Positions 44,525 through 58,900 of a stretch of DNA of 64,000 bases are shown in pieces. This DNA comes from Aptenodytes patagonicus (lineage: Eukaryota; Chordata; Aves; Sphenisciformes; Spheniscidae). Each line of letters starts with the position of its first letter. The stretch's first letter is position 1. Location of the stretch: contig NC_134982.1 in assembly GCF_965638725.1 (NCBI RefSeq), positions 74,662,155 to 74,726,154 on the forward strand, in the 5' to 3' direction. Below the pieces are notes generated by a model. That model searched no databases and had not been told where the DNA came from. It worked only from the letters and a program-made list of their open reading frames with translations. Position numbers and translations under genes: made by a program.

Positions 44525-47500
44525 TTCAGGCATCTGGGTGCATGCAAGATCCTGAATGGACAGTCACTGCCCTGCAATTCTTGCTGTTGGGCACAGAACA
44601 GTCACGGAGTGTCTCATTGTGTTAACAGCCTGAAAATGGGGTTACCAGTCTCCACAGACAGCTGTGGCAGCTGGTATGTTCTTCTGCAGGAACTCTACTG
44701 AATCCCCTAGAATTCTCTAGGACACTGCATACTAAAAGAAACGTCTTGAGATGCCTAGTATAATTACTACAGACACTTCACCTGCCTTTTTGGAGTTGGT
44801 AGAAAGACATTTTTTTCTGATGCTGTTTCTGTAGACCCTGCTGGAAATGGGAGCATTGTCTCAGATTGTACTCCCCTTACCTAAAGCCTCATCAAGGTCC
44901 ATAAGTGCAGCAAGAATTAGAAAAAGTAGATTCCACCTCTGTTCCATGGCTTCAAAAGGTCTCTCTAGAAAGCAAGTATGCAGAAATCATCTGAAAATTT
45001 ATGTAAGCGCAGGGAAGTCCCTAGCAGTGAACAAGCTACAACAATAGTTTCTGAAAGGTCGTCTGTGGGGAAGGAGAGACAAGTTGGACCACCACGGTTG
45101 GAGAATTTACCAGTGCTTCACCTGACAGGAACAGTTAGGCCATTTGATAACAGAATAATTTGTGCACAATGAAATTCAGATGGAATTCAGAGTTTAAGAA
45201 GCTCTGGAGAGTCGGGTGATATTCTTTATCATGCTAGAGCTTTTCTTTGAAAGGCAACTTGGAGATGTCATGCTGTGAGGAGCAAATGGTTGAAAAACTC
45301 TAGTTTCTATAACAACTTAAAACATTTTAACCAAACGGCTCTCAGGAACAAAATGGATGTGAATATTCGGTGTTACTTTATGGAATGGATTGCTTTTATT
45401 GGCATTTTTTGCAGTCAATAGAAATGTTACAAATAGCTTTCTCTAATTGAGTTTACCAGATCTGTTTATGAAGGCTCAGACATTCACATGCACAATGGAT
45501 TTTATTGAGTATATAGAAAATTATTTATAGTAAAATGTTATTATACATCAAAAAGCGTATTAGAAATAGAACCAAAATTACCTACACCTGTTGTATGCTC
45601 CAAAACACAGGTAATAAGAGCAAGCATGCAAATGATTTTCATGTAGTTATAATTATTTTGATACAGAATTAGAAAGAATAACACAATGAAATTTTAACAG
45701 TAGTATGCTCATAAATTGTCATGCTTTGTTTAATCACAGCTAAAACATAAAGGAGAGAAAATATAAACAGGAATAGATGAAAAAGGTACTCAGGAGGTGT
45801 ACAAATGTAAATAACAGCAATAAAATATAAATCCTGTAAAGACAAACAATAACCTCTGTTATTGTTAAATTTTTAATTTAACATTATTATTAAATTAAAT
45901 CCTCGGAGTTTTAATGGATGAAAAATGGGGACACACTCAGGTGTAAAGTGGTCTGTATTGGATTATCTGGGAATCTAATGGCTTGAATTTTTAAAATAAT
46001 TTCTTTTTTCCTTTTGCCATAAGAAAATAGTAGACACATAACTTGAACATGGATTTCCTAATATGCTAAATTTATATTATTCCTCAAATCCTAATTACCC
46101 TTCAATTATTTGGGGATAAATTGAGATTTAGGATAGTAACAAAATGATAAACTTGTTCAGAACCAATATAAGTCCAGCATCTTTCTATTACATTTTAATA
46201 TGGAGTTGGGTGCAATAATAAACACTGTGAGCCAGCACACCACTGTAAAAATTTTTACATAAGTGCAAGCACTATTTGAAATAATAATGTTGGAAATTTG
46301 GAGAAAGGCAAACTAAAGGTAAAGATATATATACAGCCAGATATATAAATTCTAAGAGTGATGTTAGTTCATCTTCCTAAAAGGCCCTATTGTTATATAG
46401 AATATGAAGATATTATGCTGTTCTACCATAACAGATGGTTTAGGAACAATAAATCAGAATGAATAAGACTATTCTCTAATTTTATGGGACTCTACTTGTC
46501 ATTGCTTATTGGATAAGCATGAATGAAAAATTAAATACAGATGTTTGTGTGCGTATGTGTGTCTGATGACTTGATGGTGAATAGAAAAACAGTATTTCCA
46601 GTGTAAGTCTAATTTAGAAAGAATAAACCACCATGAACCGTCAGCTCAGTCTCAATACAAGTCCAGCAATTTCTTAACTTTGCAAAAATTCCTAATTTTC
46701 CCTTTTGCAAGCAGCCTATTTGCCTGGGTAGAAATTATTGTGTCCAGTATACATCATAATATTCATACAGAAGCAAATGTATCTAAATCTTGCTTTACAC
46801 CAGCAAAGTCACTAATATGATAACTACATTTCTTGAAAGTGACTGAAATTCAAGGCCACCTTTATCACAGAGATATTTCTTGCAGCTTTTTTTCAGTTTC
46901 AGTGGGGTTTTTTAATGGATTTTTATGGATTTTATTGAATTTGCTTTCGAAATCTCTTTATGTCTGAAATGTAAAGGAAATGTTCATAGTGTTCCTCAGA
47001 CAACAAAACTGCCCTATATTCGTAAATAATTTAAATCAAAACTACTCTGATAAAAGCTCTGTAGACTAGTTGTTCATTACCTGAAAAAAATAATCTTTTG
47101 TTTATTTTACGTTTGTTTCAATCTCTTAATTTATTCCAAGTTTCCCCTTGAGTTGAGGGTTCTGATTTCTGCTTAAGTTACAGCATCTTCTGTGGTATTC
47201 TTAATCTTATCTACATTGGATTTCGGAGAGAAAATTTGCAAATTACCCTCTGCCAGCCTCTGCTACTTCACTGCAGGATACTTCAGTCTTAGTTGCTGCA
47301 GTATAGCCATATATAGCATACACCTTTTTCTGTCTAATACTGTATGACTTAATTTTTTTATTAGATTCTGCAGTTCATTTCAGTCCTTCTTCCTGACTAC
47401 ACACAATTGGTCATGTCACCAGGGAAGGTTTTCATTTTCCTTGTTTCTTCTATTTCAGAAATCAATGTGGGCTAGCTAGAATGAGAAATGAGTGGTGGAG

Positions 47501-50500
47501 TTAGCTGTATGTTATCACTGAGTGTGTGTTGCAAGACGAACCTGAAAGACAAAGTTTCAGATAGTCTTTGTTCCATCTGCAACAGTCAGATCCTGTTCCC
47601 ACTGAAACCTGTTGAGGTTTTGCCATTGCGAACAATTGGAAAAAAGGAGACTCAAAAGGTATCTGACTTGTTAGAAGCCTTGTTTTTCCATGCGCAGAGA
47701 TTTTGAATTGCTACCCCCATCTCTTAAATATTAAACCATAGTAAGTATGTTTTTTTATTAATTTGTATATTACCTTTTTAACTAAGATAAAACCTGACCC
47801 AAGCCTGTTTAGATTATTGTGCAGGTCGGATATTTTTCTTTGCTGTTAAAATGGTTATTGAAGTGAAATCCAAGTGGGAATGTGAAGTTGTGTAACCATT
47901 CTATTATAGGCATTTTAAGTATAACAGTTCCTGGAGTTTTTAATAGGTTTTTAATAAGACATTCACTCTCTTGTTACAGTGGTTTGCACAGAGCTGGTTC
48001 TACTTATTGCTTCTAGATCAAACTAGAGTCCTTTGGAACTGATATCTTTCATTTTACTGTTCCTGGAAATTGTCACGTAACTTTTGCCCAGATAAGGCAG
48101 AGAAAATTCAATAAATCTAAACTTTTTGATTTTTCATAACAACTTTTTTTTTTAGTTTCAAAATGGAAACACAAAGGAAAAAATAAGCAAGCCTACAGAG
48201 AGGCAAAATGTGTTTCTAGGGTCACTCAGAATGTTTGCTGATACTGAATTTTTTTTTTTTAATTTTTCATTTTTCTTGCCAAAAAGTCACCCAGCATGGC
48301 ATTGATTCAAATTTTAATTTTTAAATAATTTTTTTTCATTAGTTTGAAATACATTTAGAAATCCATTATTCAAGCAACCCTGTCTGAAGTTGCTGATTTT
48401 TAATTTCTTTGTTGATGGCCACACAATAAAAGGAGTTCTGTTCCGTTTTAACAGATAATTTAAAAATCCATGTCAGTTTTCTAGCCTATTATGTACATAG
48501 TGGTTAGTGTGATTGTTCAGAGCCACAGCAAGTAGGTTTTTTTTTGTCCTCCTCTTAAGAATCTGTCAGACCATCAAGAGAAGTGCATTGTATGTAGAAC
48601 CTGTGTTATTGTCGTCTTTGTCACTGCCACCAAGGATAGATCTTTCCTCTCCTTTGCCAAAAATCAGTCGAAATCTTAATGATAGGTTCATGGTATTAGT
48701 TGAGAAATTGACTTTCTGTACTCCTCACAGTTCCAGCATTTCAAAATATAATTCTCAGGAGTAAGGACAAACTAAAATCTTGAGAAAGTTTCTAATGCAA
48801 AATTTATGTGAGTAAAATTGAAAATGTCCAAATACTTTCAATTACTCTTTTTGTTAATATAAAAACTGTGGAGCAAAATGTACAGAATGAAGTGAGGATG
48901 TTTCCACTGTATTCCACCTCATCTGCTGGGCTACACTTTTTCAACCAGCTCTGGGTTATTAACTGCAAATTGCAAGCCCACTTGTGGCAATGATATTTTT
49001 CTATCTTCTCTGCAATGGTTATTAGTGCTTCATGTCAATGGTGATTATTGCATAGAGCACTGAGCAGGTTCTGGTGAAACGAGCGATGGAGGAATTTTCT
49101 ACATCCACAAAGGGCAGACAAGTACTAAGGGGAACACCAGAGATGGGTTACCTTCCTTTAAACTTAGCCACCAGAACTGCTCAGGCAGCACAATTTCACA
49201 TGAAAGGTCTCAGCTTTTCCTCCTGATAGGCTCCCTTACCATTTACAGACAGGCTACTTTAAAGATTTTGTTAGAAAAGTACTGCTGCTTGCAAAGTATC
49301 AGGGGATGCTGCAGCTGATAAGAGGAATAACAGCATTTTTTGAACAAGTGACTGAGCTGTGGGAGAAGAAGACAAAACAGGGCAAGCGTTGTGTGAAATG
49401 TATTTACCATATGCAAAGTTTGAAATATGTGAAAGGAAAATATTTTTAAGAATAAAGAATCAATGAGAAAGGTCAAAATAGGGGGGGGAAGATGCTTTCT
49501 TGTCCCTGCTTTCTTCATTCCATCTCAATATGCAATTCTTCTACTAATATTCCTTTTATAATGAAAATATGAAATATACCTCTGCAGAAAAAATCTATAG
49601 GAAAGGAAAAGCTTTAAGGGTACAAGTTATTACATAGCTCAATATCCAAATTACTGTATTTTCTCCACTCATGAATTTTAAGCCTGTATGGATCAGAAAA
49701 GGATGTGACAGTGATAAAAGATGAATAAATGAATGGAAGGCAGTGCTTCTGGAAGGTATTTAATGTCATCTGCCCTCACATCTGTAAACAGCTGTGGGTT
49801 ATTTGCTGTATTTTACCGTGGTGTCAGGAAAGTGTTCTACACACACTACTTTATCAGGTATGAGTGAGCTTGTGGGAGCTGACAAGGCTTTGATGTATCC
49901 CTTATCCTCTGCATTCCTTGTTTGTGTACAGTTTGGGGAATCCTGAGCTTCTGAAGGTCCTGGCAATAGGGTCCACAGCTGCAGTGAGGGAGGCACTAAA
50001 CAAAATTAATGCAGAAGAGAAAAATGGATCTAGAGAACAGTTTGGAATCTGACAGTTCATCCAGCTTTGCTGGACAAATCTGTTATTTTCTTGATATATT
50101 TGCTTTCCTTGTTGTTTTTCGAAGTTGCAAGATGCTAGGCAAGGTCATTAAGCAAGAGGAAAATCTCTGGCTTTCTGTTTTCCTGCAGGGTAAGTATAGA
50201 TCACAGTTCAGAGTGATATTGCTTCAGGCTAATGGGTTTACTGTTTTGGTTTATTGTTTTGTTTTTGTTTTCCTCTTACTCATTGATACTCCATGTTTAA
50301 CTCTGGTCTCATAAGCCCACTGACATTTTTGAAACAAGAATGGACAAGGAAAAGAGAACTTAACATTATAGGACTTTCCTTTCAGGCTAAGTGTGAAGGT
50401 AGTGTTACAGACTCGTCGCTGTGTCAATCTCCCTGGGAGCCTCATTCAATACAGAAGTTGCTGTTACCTGAATGTCCAGTTTCTTTGGAGTCATTCCCTC

Positions 50501-50599
50501 AGTCCATACTAAGGCCTGTCCAGCTAAGGACAAGGCTGCTACTGAGAAAAACAAGTCTATGTAGCCACCCCTTCAGCTTAGCAGCAGAGTTCAGATTGC
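44525..50599. other. non-coding stretch, nothing recognised
   Basis: About 6 kb. 44525-45200 has average GC; 45200-48500 is very AT-rich. Open frames are all below about 100 codons and show no domain. A 64-nt exon-like stretch ends at a CAGG|GTAAGT donor near 50190, with no other support. No repeat was recognised. Confidence 0.55.
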
Positions 50600-50702
50600 T
50601 CTGAGCAACGTGATCTAGTTGAAGGTGTCCCTGCTCATGGGGGACTAGATGACCTTTAAAGGTCCCTTACAACCCGAACCGTTCTATGATTCTATGATTC
50701 TC
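50600..50702 (+). mobile_element. CR1 LINE 3' terminal fragment (only plus-strand copy)
   Basis: About 100 bp of CR1 3' end: GAGCAACGTGATCTAGTTG, then GGTGTCCCTGCTCATGG, then GACTAGATGACC, closing with the canonical direct tail TTCTATGATTCTATGATTCT at 50682-50701. ORF2 is limited to its last few residues at most. Severe 5' truncation of this kind is usual for CR1. Confidence 0.92.
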
Positions 50703-52480
50703 TGCCCTGCATTTGGGCACTGACCAGCATCACCTTTTCTCAAAGGGCATTCACTTCACCTAGGATGAGTAAGGTGCTGCCTCCTTGTTGGCAGAGGAAG
50801 AGGAGGAGTATAACAGCAGTGCACTCACCCTCAGCTGTAGTAAGGAGAGAAAGCAAGGCTTGCTTGGTCACAAACAGGCTAAGTCTGGCTACTCCCTTTC
50901 GGAAGGGAATTTAAACTCAAGTAGCATATAAAACAGAATTTGATCAAATGAAAGGGGAGGATGGAAAAAAAGGAATATTTTGTCTGTCCCTGAGGACATA
51001 TAGGATTTAGGAGATCCTTTCTCAGCCCATATATAGATAAAAGCCTTAATCCTTTCTGCAGTCCTGAAAGGTAAATCCTTTATCTTTCTTCAGGATCCTA
51101 CCTGTTTTATACCAAGTAAGTGCAGCTGGCCCAGCCTCAGCTCACCTATCGATTTTTAGAAAAGTAAAGATGTTATATATTTATACAAACATGGTATTGT
51201 ATCATGCCAAGGAAGCAATTACCCTTCAGCAAGAGGGCTATTTGCTTCAATATTTGAGTGAATAGTCTTCTAATACAACTATACCTATTTGCTTTCAGGA
51301 ACTCAGCTTCTGTCCCACTAATTTCGGTTTACTGTGACACATAATTTATTCTTCCCAAGATTTACATGCATCTGCAGTACCATTAATTGTATTTGTTGTG
51401 CTATTAGCTTTAAACTTTTATAAATACCACAGAGATGGTAAATAAAGTGTCAAGGAAAGTGGCTGATATATGAAAGGGTATTAATATCTGCCTGGAAAGA
51501 TATGCCAAATTTCTTCAGGGAGTATATCAGCTCCCATAAGATAACAGTTAAGGTTATCTTGCCTTTTGAGGCTGATCCCTGAACTGTACTGATTCTTTAT
51601 AATGTTGATACTCTTTTAGGCATAAAAATTGATGTTACCATGAGAGTTGTAACTCATGTCCCTCTCTGCTACTGCTCCCATCTATATTTTGAGTAAATGA
51701 AAGGAAAAACGATATGAGACCTAGTTTTCACCCTCTGAGACTTTCACTGAGGCTTCTCTGTGAGGAATAAATGTCTTTTCTTCCCTGGGAGTGTGAGCAT
51801 CCTTTATGTCATGATGCTTAAAACACAGAAACTGATAACTGGGTCATCATGCATGAAAGTGCTAAATGATGTGAAAGATGATATCTCCCAATTCTACATC
51901 AGTTTTGCAAATCTGTTTTGAATTTTTGGGGAAATGGGAGGCGGGCAGTACCACAAAGGTAAAAGCAGATGAGAGTCCTAACTGTGCTAAGTTCCCAAGC
52001 CATGAAAGAACAGTGGCTTTCTAATGCAAATCTTAAAAAAAAAAAAAAAAGTGTGCAACCTCCTACCCCTATCTTTTTTTTTCAGTCACTAGTACAAAAG
52101 AGGATAAAAAAGGAAAAAAAAAAAAAGACATCTCATCAAGAAATCCTTAATATGAATAATAATGTACTCATGCATGATTAGGAAATCTATATAGCTATGA
52201 GCTTGTTTTCGTGCACAGACTAGAAATTTAATTAGAGTCTGGGTCCAGCATTCCTGTAGTAAAAACCACAACTTTGATTCTCTTGGCCCCAGAAATAAGG
52301 TTTAATCTCTTTCCTTTTATTATTTTGCTGTCTACACCTGACTTTGTTCTTTTGACATTTGGTGGGTCCATACTGTAGAGTTCCTAAAATAGCAATGAGG
52401 CAAAAAAAGCAGATGGAAGTTAAGCACAAGTGATGTAGCATAAAGACATTTTCAAAGTATTTTGACAAACGAATGGACTT
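50703..52480. other. non-coding stretch, nothing recognised
   Basis: AT-rich sequence with two A-rich runs (52034-52050 and 52114-52126). A 22-nt segment, 51094-51115, has good acceptor and donor sequences, but is too short to weigh. Confidence 0.5.
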
Positions 52481-53050
52481 TAGAATCATAGAATCATTAA
52501 GGTTGGAAGAGACCTCTAAGATCATTGAGTCCAACCGTCAACCCAACACCACCATGCCCACTAAACCATGTCCCTAAGCACCTCATCTACATGTCTTTTA
52601 AATACCTCCAGGAATGGGGACTCAACCACTGCCCTGGGCAGCCTCTTCCAATGTTTAACCACTCTTTCAGTAAAGACATTTTTCCTCACGTCCAATCTAA
52701 ACCTCCCCTGGCACAACTTGAGGCCATTTCCTCTCGTCCTATCACTTGTTACTTGGGAGAAGAGACCGACCCCCACCTCGCTACAACCTCCTTTCAGGGA
52801 GTTGTAGAGAGCGATGAGGTCTCCCCTCAGCCTCCTTTTCTCCAGGCTGAACAACCCCAGTTCCCTCAGCCGCTCCTCATAAGACTTGTTCTCCAGACCC
52901 CTCACCAGCCTCGTTGCCCTTCTCTGGACACGCTCCAGCCCCTCAACGTCCTTCTTGTAGTGAGGGGCCCAAAACTGAACACAGTATTTGAGGTGCGGCC
53001 TCACCAGTGCCGAGTACAGGGGCACATTCACTTCCCTAGTCCTGCTGGCT
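52481..53050 (-). mobile_element. CR1 LINE 3' fragment, same subfamily as 28448-30835
   Basis: Tail TAGAATCATAGAATCATTAA at 52481, then the same 3'UTR as the 28448 copy with only scattered substitutions, then the end of ORF2. Minus frame 53031-52561 (156 codons) is open from [14 protein letters not shown] to the ORF2 stop, including [15 protein letters not shown] and [16 protein letters not shown]. The copy is truncated at about 53048, where matching stops within CCTGCTGGC, and a pair of small hairpins begins exactly there. All RT catalytic motifs are missing. Confidence 0.96.
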
Positions 53051-53090
53051 AAAAGTTTAGCCAGTAGTTTTTAGTAGCTAAAAGCTACTA
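53047..53090. repeat. two adjacent hairpins at a CR1 5' junction
   Basis: GGCTAAA AG TTTAGCC (53047-53062) and TAGTAGC TAAAA GCTACTA (53072-53090), each with 7-bp perfect arms. Both contain CTAAAAG. They begin at the last matching base of the truncated CR1, so they could be filler DNA made while the 5' end was joined. Confidence 0.85.
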
Positions 53091-55766
53091 AAGCTTTGGG
53101 AGAGCAAGAATCTGTGTGACTAAATGCAATGACTTGCTATAAAGCTGAAGGGGTCATTTGCTTACATCAAGATAACTGTTGCCAAAAGAAGAACATGACT
53201 AGTGACAAGAACAGAAGGAAAAAATGAATAGATAATTCAAAGGGGTTTTTTTGTTCTGTTTTTGGTTTTTAGTTGTTCATTGAAGGGTTCTCATCAGTGC
53301 TGAGAGATGGTGGAGGGAAGATTTGCCAGACTGCTTCCAGTAGCTGCAGTATGAAACATACTCTATGAAACCTAGAATTATATCCATTTATTAACTTTTT
53401 AAAAAGGGAGAGAGAGGGAAAGAGGGGTTTTAATTCATATATAGCATTGTTATTTAGTTTTCAAAATGCACTTAAATCTTTGACCTTACAGGATTTAAAA
53501 ATTTGCCAGTGGTGTGAATTTTAAAACCTATTTTAGGAGTTCAGTAGCTTTTCCTAAAGGTTAAAAGAAAACTCTGGGCTTAACTTTTTTTTTTTTTTTT
53601 TTCTTTGCATTTCAAGTCATAATTCATATATTTGATAACAACTTTGCTTTTTAATGTTGGGGAATACCTGTGGTACAAACAGGAGTGTCACTACACAAAT
53701 AAGCACTGACGTGCATGATCTCTACTACTTTGTATTCTATTCTTGCCAGTGGGAATGATTCTCTTTAAATAAAATGTGTCTGTCTCAGAAAAAATGTGGT
53801 TGTAATTAAGGGTTCAACAGTGAGTTACTTAACAGAGAAAATCAACACTGAGGAAAATTGGGCAACCACATTTGAATGGCAGCATCTTGTGGTTTGTTTT
53901 AATGTCTCTGTTAATAGTTACCTAACAATGAAAAGAGAAGGACAACTGTTTGCAGCCAATTCTTCTCTACAGCTATCACTTCTGTTGGCAAGGAGGAGGT
54001 TTTCAGGCTTCATGTAATGTCCAAAAAATGTCCTTCAATGAAATAGCACCAGTATCACAAAACTGTCCATTTATACTTTCTCCTTCCTTGGCTTTCTTCC
54101 AGGCAAACTCGTCTAAAATATCCTGGCTGGAGCCAAAATGCATCATGTACTTTTCTAATTTGCATTTCCTCATGAAAGATGCAGTGGGACATCATCCCTG
54201 AGACTACTTGAAGTTACCTCGATAGACGTTAAACAAGGTTAATTTTGTTCTGAAATAATGTTGGATTGAAAATAGTGGGAGAATGAAGTTCTGATGTGCT
54301 TTGGGTTAATGCAGATGTACAGAACATGAAACCAAGAAAATATTAATGTTACTAAAAATAAGACATACCATTCTCTGAAATTTGGAAGTAGTATAGAGCA
54401 GACTGTCTTCATCTCAGTACAACTGATGTGTCCCAGAGTGATAACCATGGCCTGTACATGATTAATGACATTGTTTATCACTTTGCAGTTTGTGAATTCA
54501 AGGACACTGAGCTGCATTGGAGAGAACACCCGCAAAAGGAAACATGGGTCACAGGAATGAATAGTGAATTTTATGAGTCTTTCCAACTGAATATTGCTCT
54601 CCATAAAGTAGATGCCTTTTATAGATATCTGGGTCTAAAAGATGAAGAAAATTGTAGTACTTATCTATATATTTGTTGCAATTGCCCCAGCCTCTGTCCT
54701 GTAGTATAGTCTTCTAATAAAGAAAACGGTATAGGATACTGACCTAGCCCAGGTAGAAAGGACATTGTCACTCTCTCTCCATTGTTAAATGGGGGCAGGC
54801 CAGGAAGGGTTTTGCTCTGGTCTTGAAAACAATAGAAATTCCAGTCCAGGGACAATATTACTCCCCTCCTTCAGCTGGAGCAGGGAAGAGTGAGAGGTTT
54901 TGCAGGGGCATTGTAGAGCAGGGAGTGGTGACTCTTTCTGGCAATAGCTGCAGATGCAGAATGGCACTGGGAGCACCTCTCCACCCAGGCACTGCGCTGA
55001 GCCTGAGCTTGCAGAGCCTTGGAAGAAGTCCTTGCACCTGAAATTTCCAGGTTGAGTCTGCTGCTGATGGAGAAACTGAGCTACACATTTCTTTTAGCTG
55101 GGAGCACAGGTCAGGGGATGATAAAAACCATAAAAATCTTAGTTCTTTTTTACACAGAGGCTAAAATTCTCAAGTGAGACAAAACTACCACAGTTGAGAC
55201 TTTAAAAATACAGCAACCATCAGAATGAAGTTGTGAGACCTGACAACTCTGCAGCTGGTTTACAGCAGGAAAACAAGATCCAGTGTTTAAAAGGACTGTA
55301 ACATTGCACCTGAAAAAGGCTGTACAGACATCCTTTCACAAAGCTTCTTCTATAGGCTCCCTCCAGGGAGAGGGGTAGAGGGATGCTCTGTGTACTGTTT
55401 TAGATTAAATGGGAACATCTTTGGTTGTAGAAACTCCAGAACACGTTATGTTCTTCATCTTATTGCTAAAGCATAGAGTGCAATTGCAGCAGTACCCCAG
55501 TCTCTGTTACCATATTGCAATGCAGTTTGTTTCATACCCAAATTACATCTTTATCTATCTATTTCATATGTGCCCATGCTCTTACTCACAGACCCCTGTT
55601 AATGATACTATAGCCACCTAAAAGTCTAGCTGCTGTAATAACTTGATGTTAGCTATCCACCACACCCAGTCTTCCCTTTCACACATGTAGAACAGCTGGC
55701 TTTTCAAATGCAAGAGGAGACCTGTATGCATATACTGTACAAGCCAATTTGCAGAGGATATAGATG
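53091..55766. other. non-coding stretch, nothing recognised
   Basis: Contains a poly-T run at about 53586-53602. 54750-55080 is GC-richer and gives short overlapping open frames on both strands with no domain. Otherwise AT-rich. Confidence 0.55.
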
Positions 55767-55962
55767 CATAGAATCATAGAATCATTAAGGTTGGAAAAGA
55801 CCTCTAAGATCATCGAGTCCAACCATCAACCCAACACCACCATGCCCACTAAACCATGTCCCTAAGCGCCTCATCTTTTAAATACCTCCAGGGATGGTGA
55901 CTCAACCACTGCCCTGGGCAGCCTGTCCCAATGTTTAACCACTCTTTCAGTAAAGACATTTA
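55767..55962 (-). mobile_element. CR1 LINE 3' end fragment
   Basis: About 196 bp of the same CR1 subfamily as the copies at 28448 and 52481: the ATAGAATCATAGAATCATTA tail, 3'UTR, and roughly the last 40 codons of ORF2. Compared with the sister copies it has lost 8 bases after CCTCATCT (near 55878), where CATGTC would lie, which breaks the frame. 5' truncation is near 55962 after AAAGACATTT. Confidence 0.95.
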
Positions 55963-58900
55963 TATTTGGTATTGTCTATTTGAGAGAGAGGTTGGCAAAG
56001 AAATGGCCAACAGGAAATGGCAAATAAGTGCTAATGTGTAATATAGGTGGCAGCAACCTGGCACCTTGACATAACACAGGTTCTCCTCTGCCTAATCCAG
56101 TTCTGGCCTGGGCAAACACAGCGAAGGAGAGAGAAGGAGTTTGCTTTCTGAGCCAGTTCATGCTCTTGTCATCTTGCCAGGAGCAGCCAGCTGTAACGCA
56201 TGGTTATGATTTGAATGCTTAATGAGAGATCACTGGGATTGAACACACAGGCACAGCTAGAATGAACAACCATTACAACTATCCAGGTTTTCTGTGGGAA
56301 CAGTGAAGCATGTCATTACTCCATGAGAATACTTCCAAGCATGGCATACACAAGGTGAGTTACAGGGTATGAAGGGATAACCACAGGTTTCCTAGGAAAA
56401 GAATATCTTCATAATGATTCAGAGGGACATTTACGGTAATGTTTGGGCAACATTATAGCTATCTTCTGTTGGCAAAATGTAAATAAACAGGCAAAAGCAG
56501 AGACTCCCTCCAGGCTATCTTCTTTCACTCTTGCTCCCCTTACTTCCTGATATGATGATGACAGCAGACAGAAATAGACACCCTACCTGGAGACAAATAT
56601 TCCAGCCAGAGCACCCCTGTGCATCTGGCTTGAAACTGCTGCATTACCATCACTATCCTGGGCAAGCAGCGGCCAACGCCAGAGATGAGCATCTCAATCA
56701 GCACCCTTTGCTCATACCACCGGGAGCTGCCAGGTGCATGAATGCCAAGTGGTGGGATGGCAGTCAGCGAGTATGCCAAATGTGCTGTTCCCATGGTGTG
56801 TCCCAGGTTGTGCCCTGTCAGTCCTGAGCTCTGGCAAACTGTCGTTTCTTTAAGCAAGACACTACACTTAATTAAATATGCAGAGAAGGTGTTTTATTTA
56901 CATAAAACACCAGGTTTAAATTTTTGTTTTGACCTGCACAATCACCATGTTTATTTCCTGTTTTGAACATGTGGAGGGAAAATTGGCATCTCAGATACTC
57001 TTCTGGTAATTTGGTAGTTACCAACTTTTTTATGGTTATCACTACTGTGATACCAGAAAATGGCCTTTATGATCAGTGATAACTTGCTTTATGTTTGCTG
57101 TCAGCCAGTGGATGTTCAGTTTTGACATTAAGTTATTTTACAGAAGGGTATCCAAGTTCTGACTCTTGCAGATAGCTTCAGACATACTGATATTCCCACA
57201 CAGCTGATTCAAATAAATGATAAAGGTTATCAAGTTATCCTACTGTCATGGTCTCCAAGTTTTTTCTAACCTTGCATGGGGCCAGGTTTAATATATGGAT
57301 TGGGATGAGTCTGCAGATGCATCAAAAGCTTTTTTCCCTAATCCCACTAAGTGTGTTACAAAATTCCATGTCATAGAGCTGAGCAGTGGAGTGGCTTTTA
57401 TTATTAGGAAAACAAGGAAGATCCCCAAAAATGTAAGTTTAGGAGAAAGATCCTAATCTATTTTCTTTTTGCCATTCCTTCAGATAAGTTTCAATTGGAT
57501 GTGCCATTTAAAAATACGAGCCACAGTTTTCATGGGTGGGGCGGAGGGGTTTCTCAGTAAAGGGTAATTATTTCTCACTCAGTTCACACTGTTAGTCAGT
57601 GGCCCAGTGATGTGTGTGACTCCGTACGGCTCCCTTTTGTACTCCGTCTAGTCAACACGCCTCTCAAATCCTCTGTGCCTGAAAAATGCTTGTGAATAGC
57701 CTTTTAAGTTTTTCTTTGTTACTGTCATTCCTACAGAAAGACAGTATATTCACTTATCATTTTGAGACTGGACTGAGAAAGCAATGACCTGCTCAGCCCT
57801 CTGGCAGTTTCAGTGGGGCATCAGTGTTCAAGGATGAGAGCACTTGCAGGAGAGTCTTTCCTGGCTTTTGCTGAGGCCGGTGCTACAGATTGCGAACAGA
57901 GTCTGTATCTACTCACCTTATGACAGTTACCTTTAGTTTAACAATTTTTGTTTCCACCGTCAGTTTTCAAGTCTTTGCCATCATTGTAGAAGTCCAGAAA
58001 AATATTTGTATAAATTCATTCTGACAGCAGAGAGCAATAAGTGGAAGTTTAAAAGTACCCTTTAATATATTTTCATTCTAAACAGCAGTTCTTTATCCCA
58101 GTTACAGTTTTCACATTTATTGCTGGTTCATAACGTACTGGTCATTGCATCCTTTCAACAATTTTATCTAAGGAAAGAAAAATATTACTAATAAAAAAGA
58201 GTCTTGGGTGTGATATTCTCGATAATGGCTGTATTAAAGTGAAATAGCTAAACATAAAAATCTGTAGTATGTGTAAACAGGAGAAATCACTGCAAAAAAC
58301 CTACACATTGCTTGTAAATGACCACAGAATAACACTGACCTGTAGTCAATTTTGATTATAACAGGTATGTGTATTAAGCTTGCTGCAGAGTAACCTCCAG
58401 GTGCTCTTGAAGCAGAATCGATAGGAAGCAACTACAGGATTTAGCAAACTGAATATTATTTAACTTCGGTAGAGCAGGTACTAAAAATGAAATACATATA
58501 AAAGGGTACCTTGATTTTTCAAACGTAGGGATGATTATGACTGTTAAAGCCATTAATCAGAAGTCATGGACAGTTTTTGGTTTACATATTTATAAAATAG
58601 TGTCTCATTAGAGTCAATGCTAATAATGCTATGTCTGTATGAATGCCGCTTTTTTTTGATCAGGAGGGTGGAGAGGTGGGATATTACAAGAAGCTTGTGC
58701 TGAAAGAAAAGTGACCATTTTGTCTATTTATGCTACAGCTGTGCAGGCAGTAATATAATGTTCTCTGCCCATTTACTTTTACAAGTGGAATGTGACACAC
58801 TTTCTGGAGTTAATTTTTTTAAAGAGACCTCCACTGGGTAATACAATGCAAAATAAAATTTCAGTGCTAAGAACAGAAGATTTCCATTCTTGATCCATCA

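Noticed and set aside
51094..51115. 22-nt micro-exon-like segment with good acceptor and donor
   Set aside because: Too short to carry independent evidence; strong-looking site pairs at this spacing are expected by chance.
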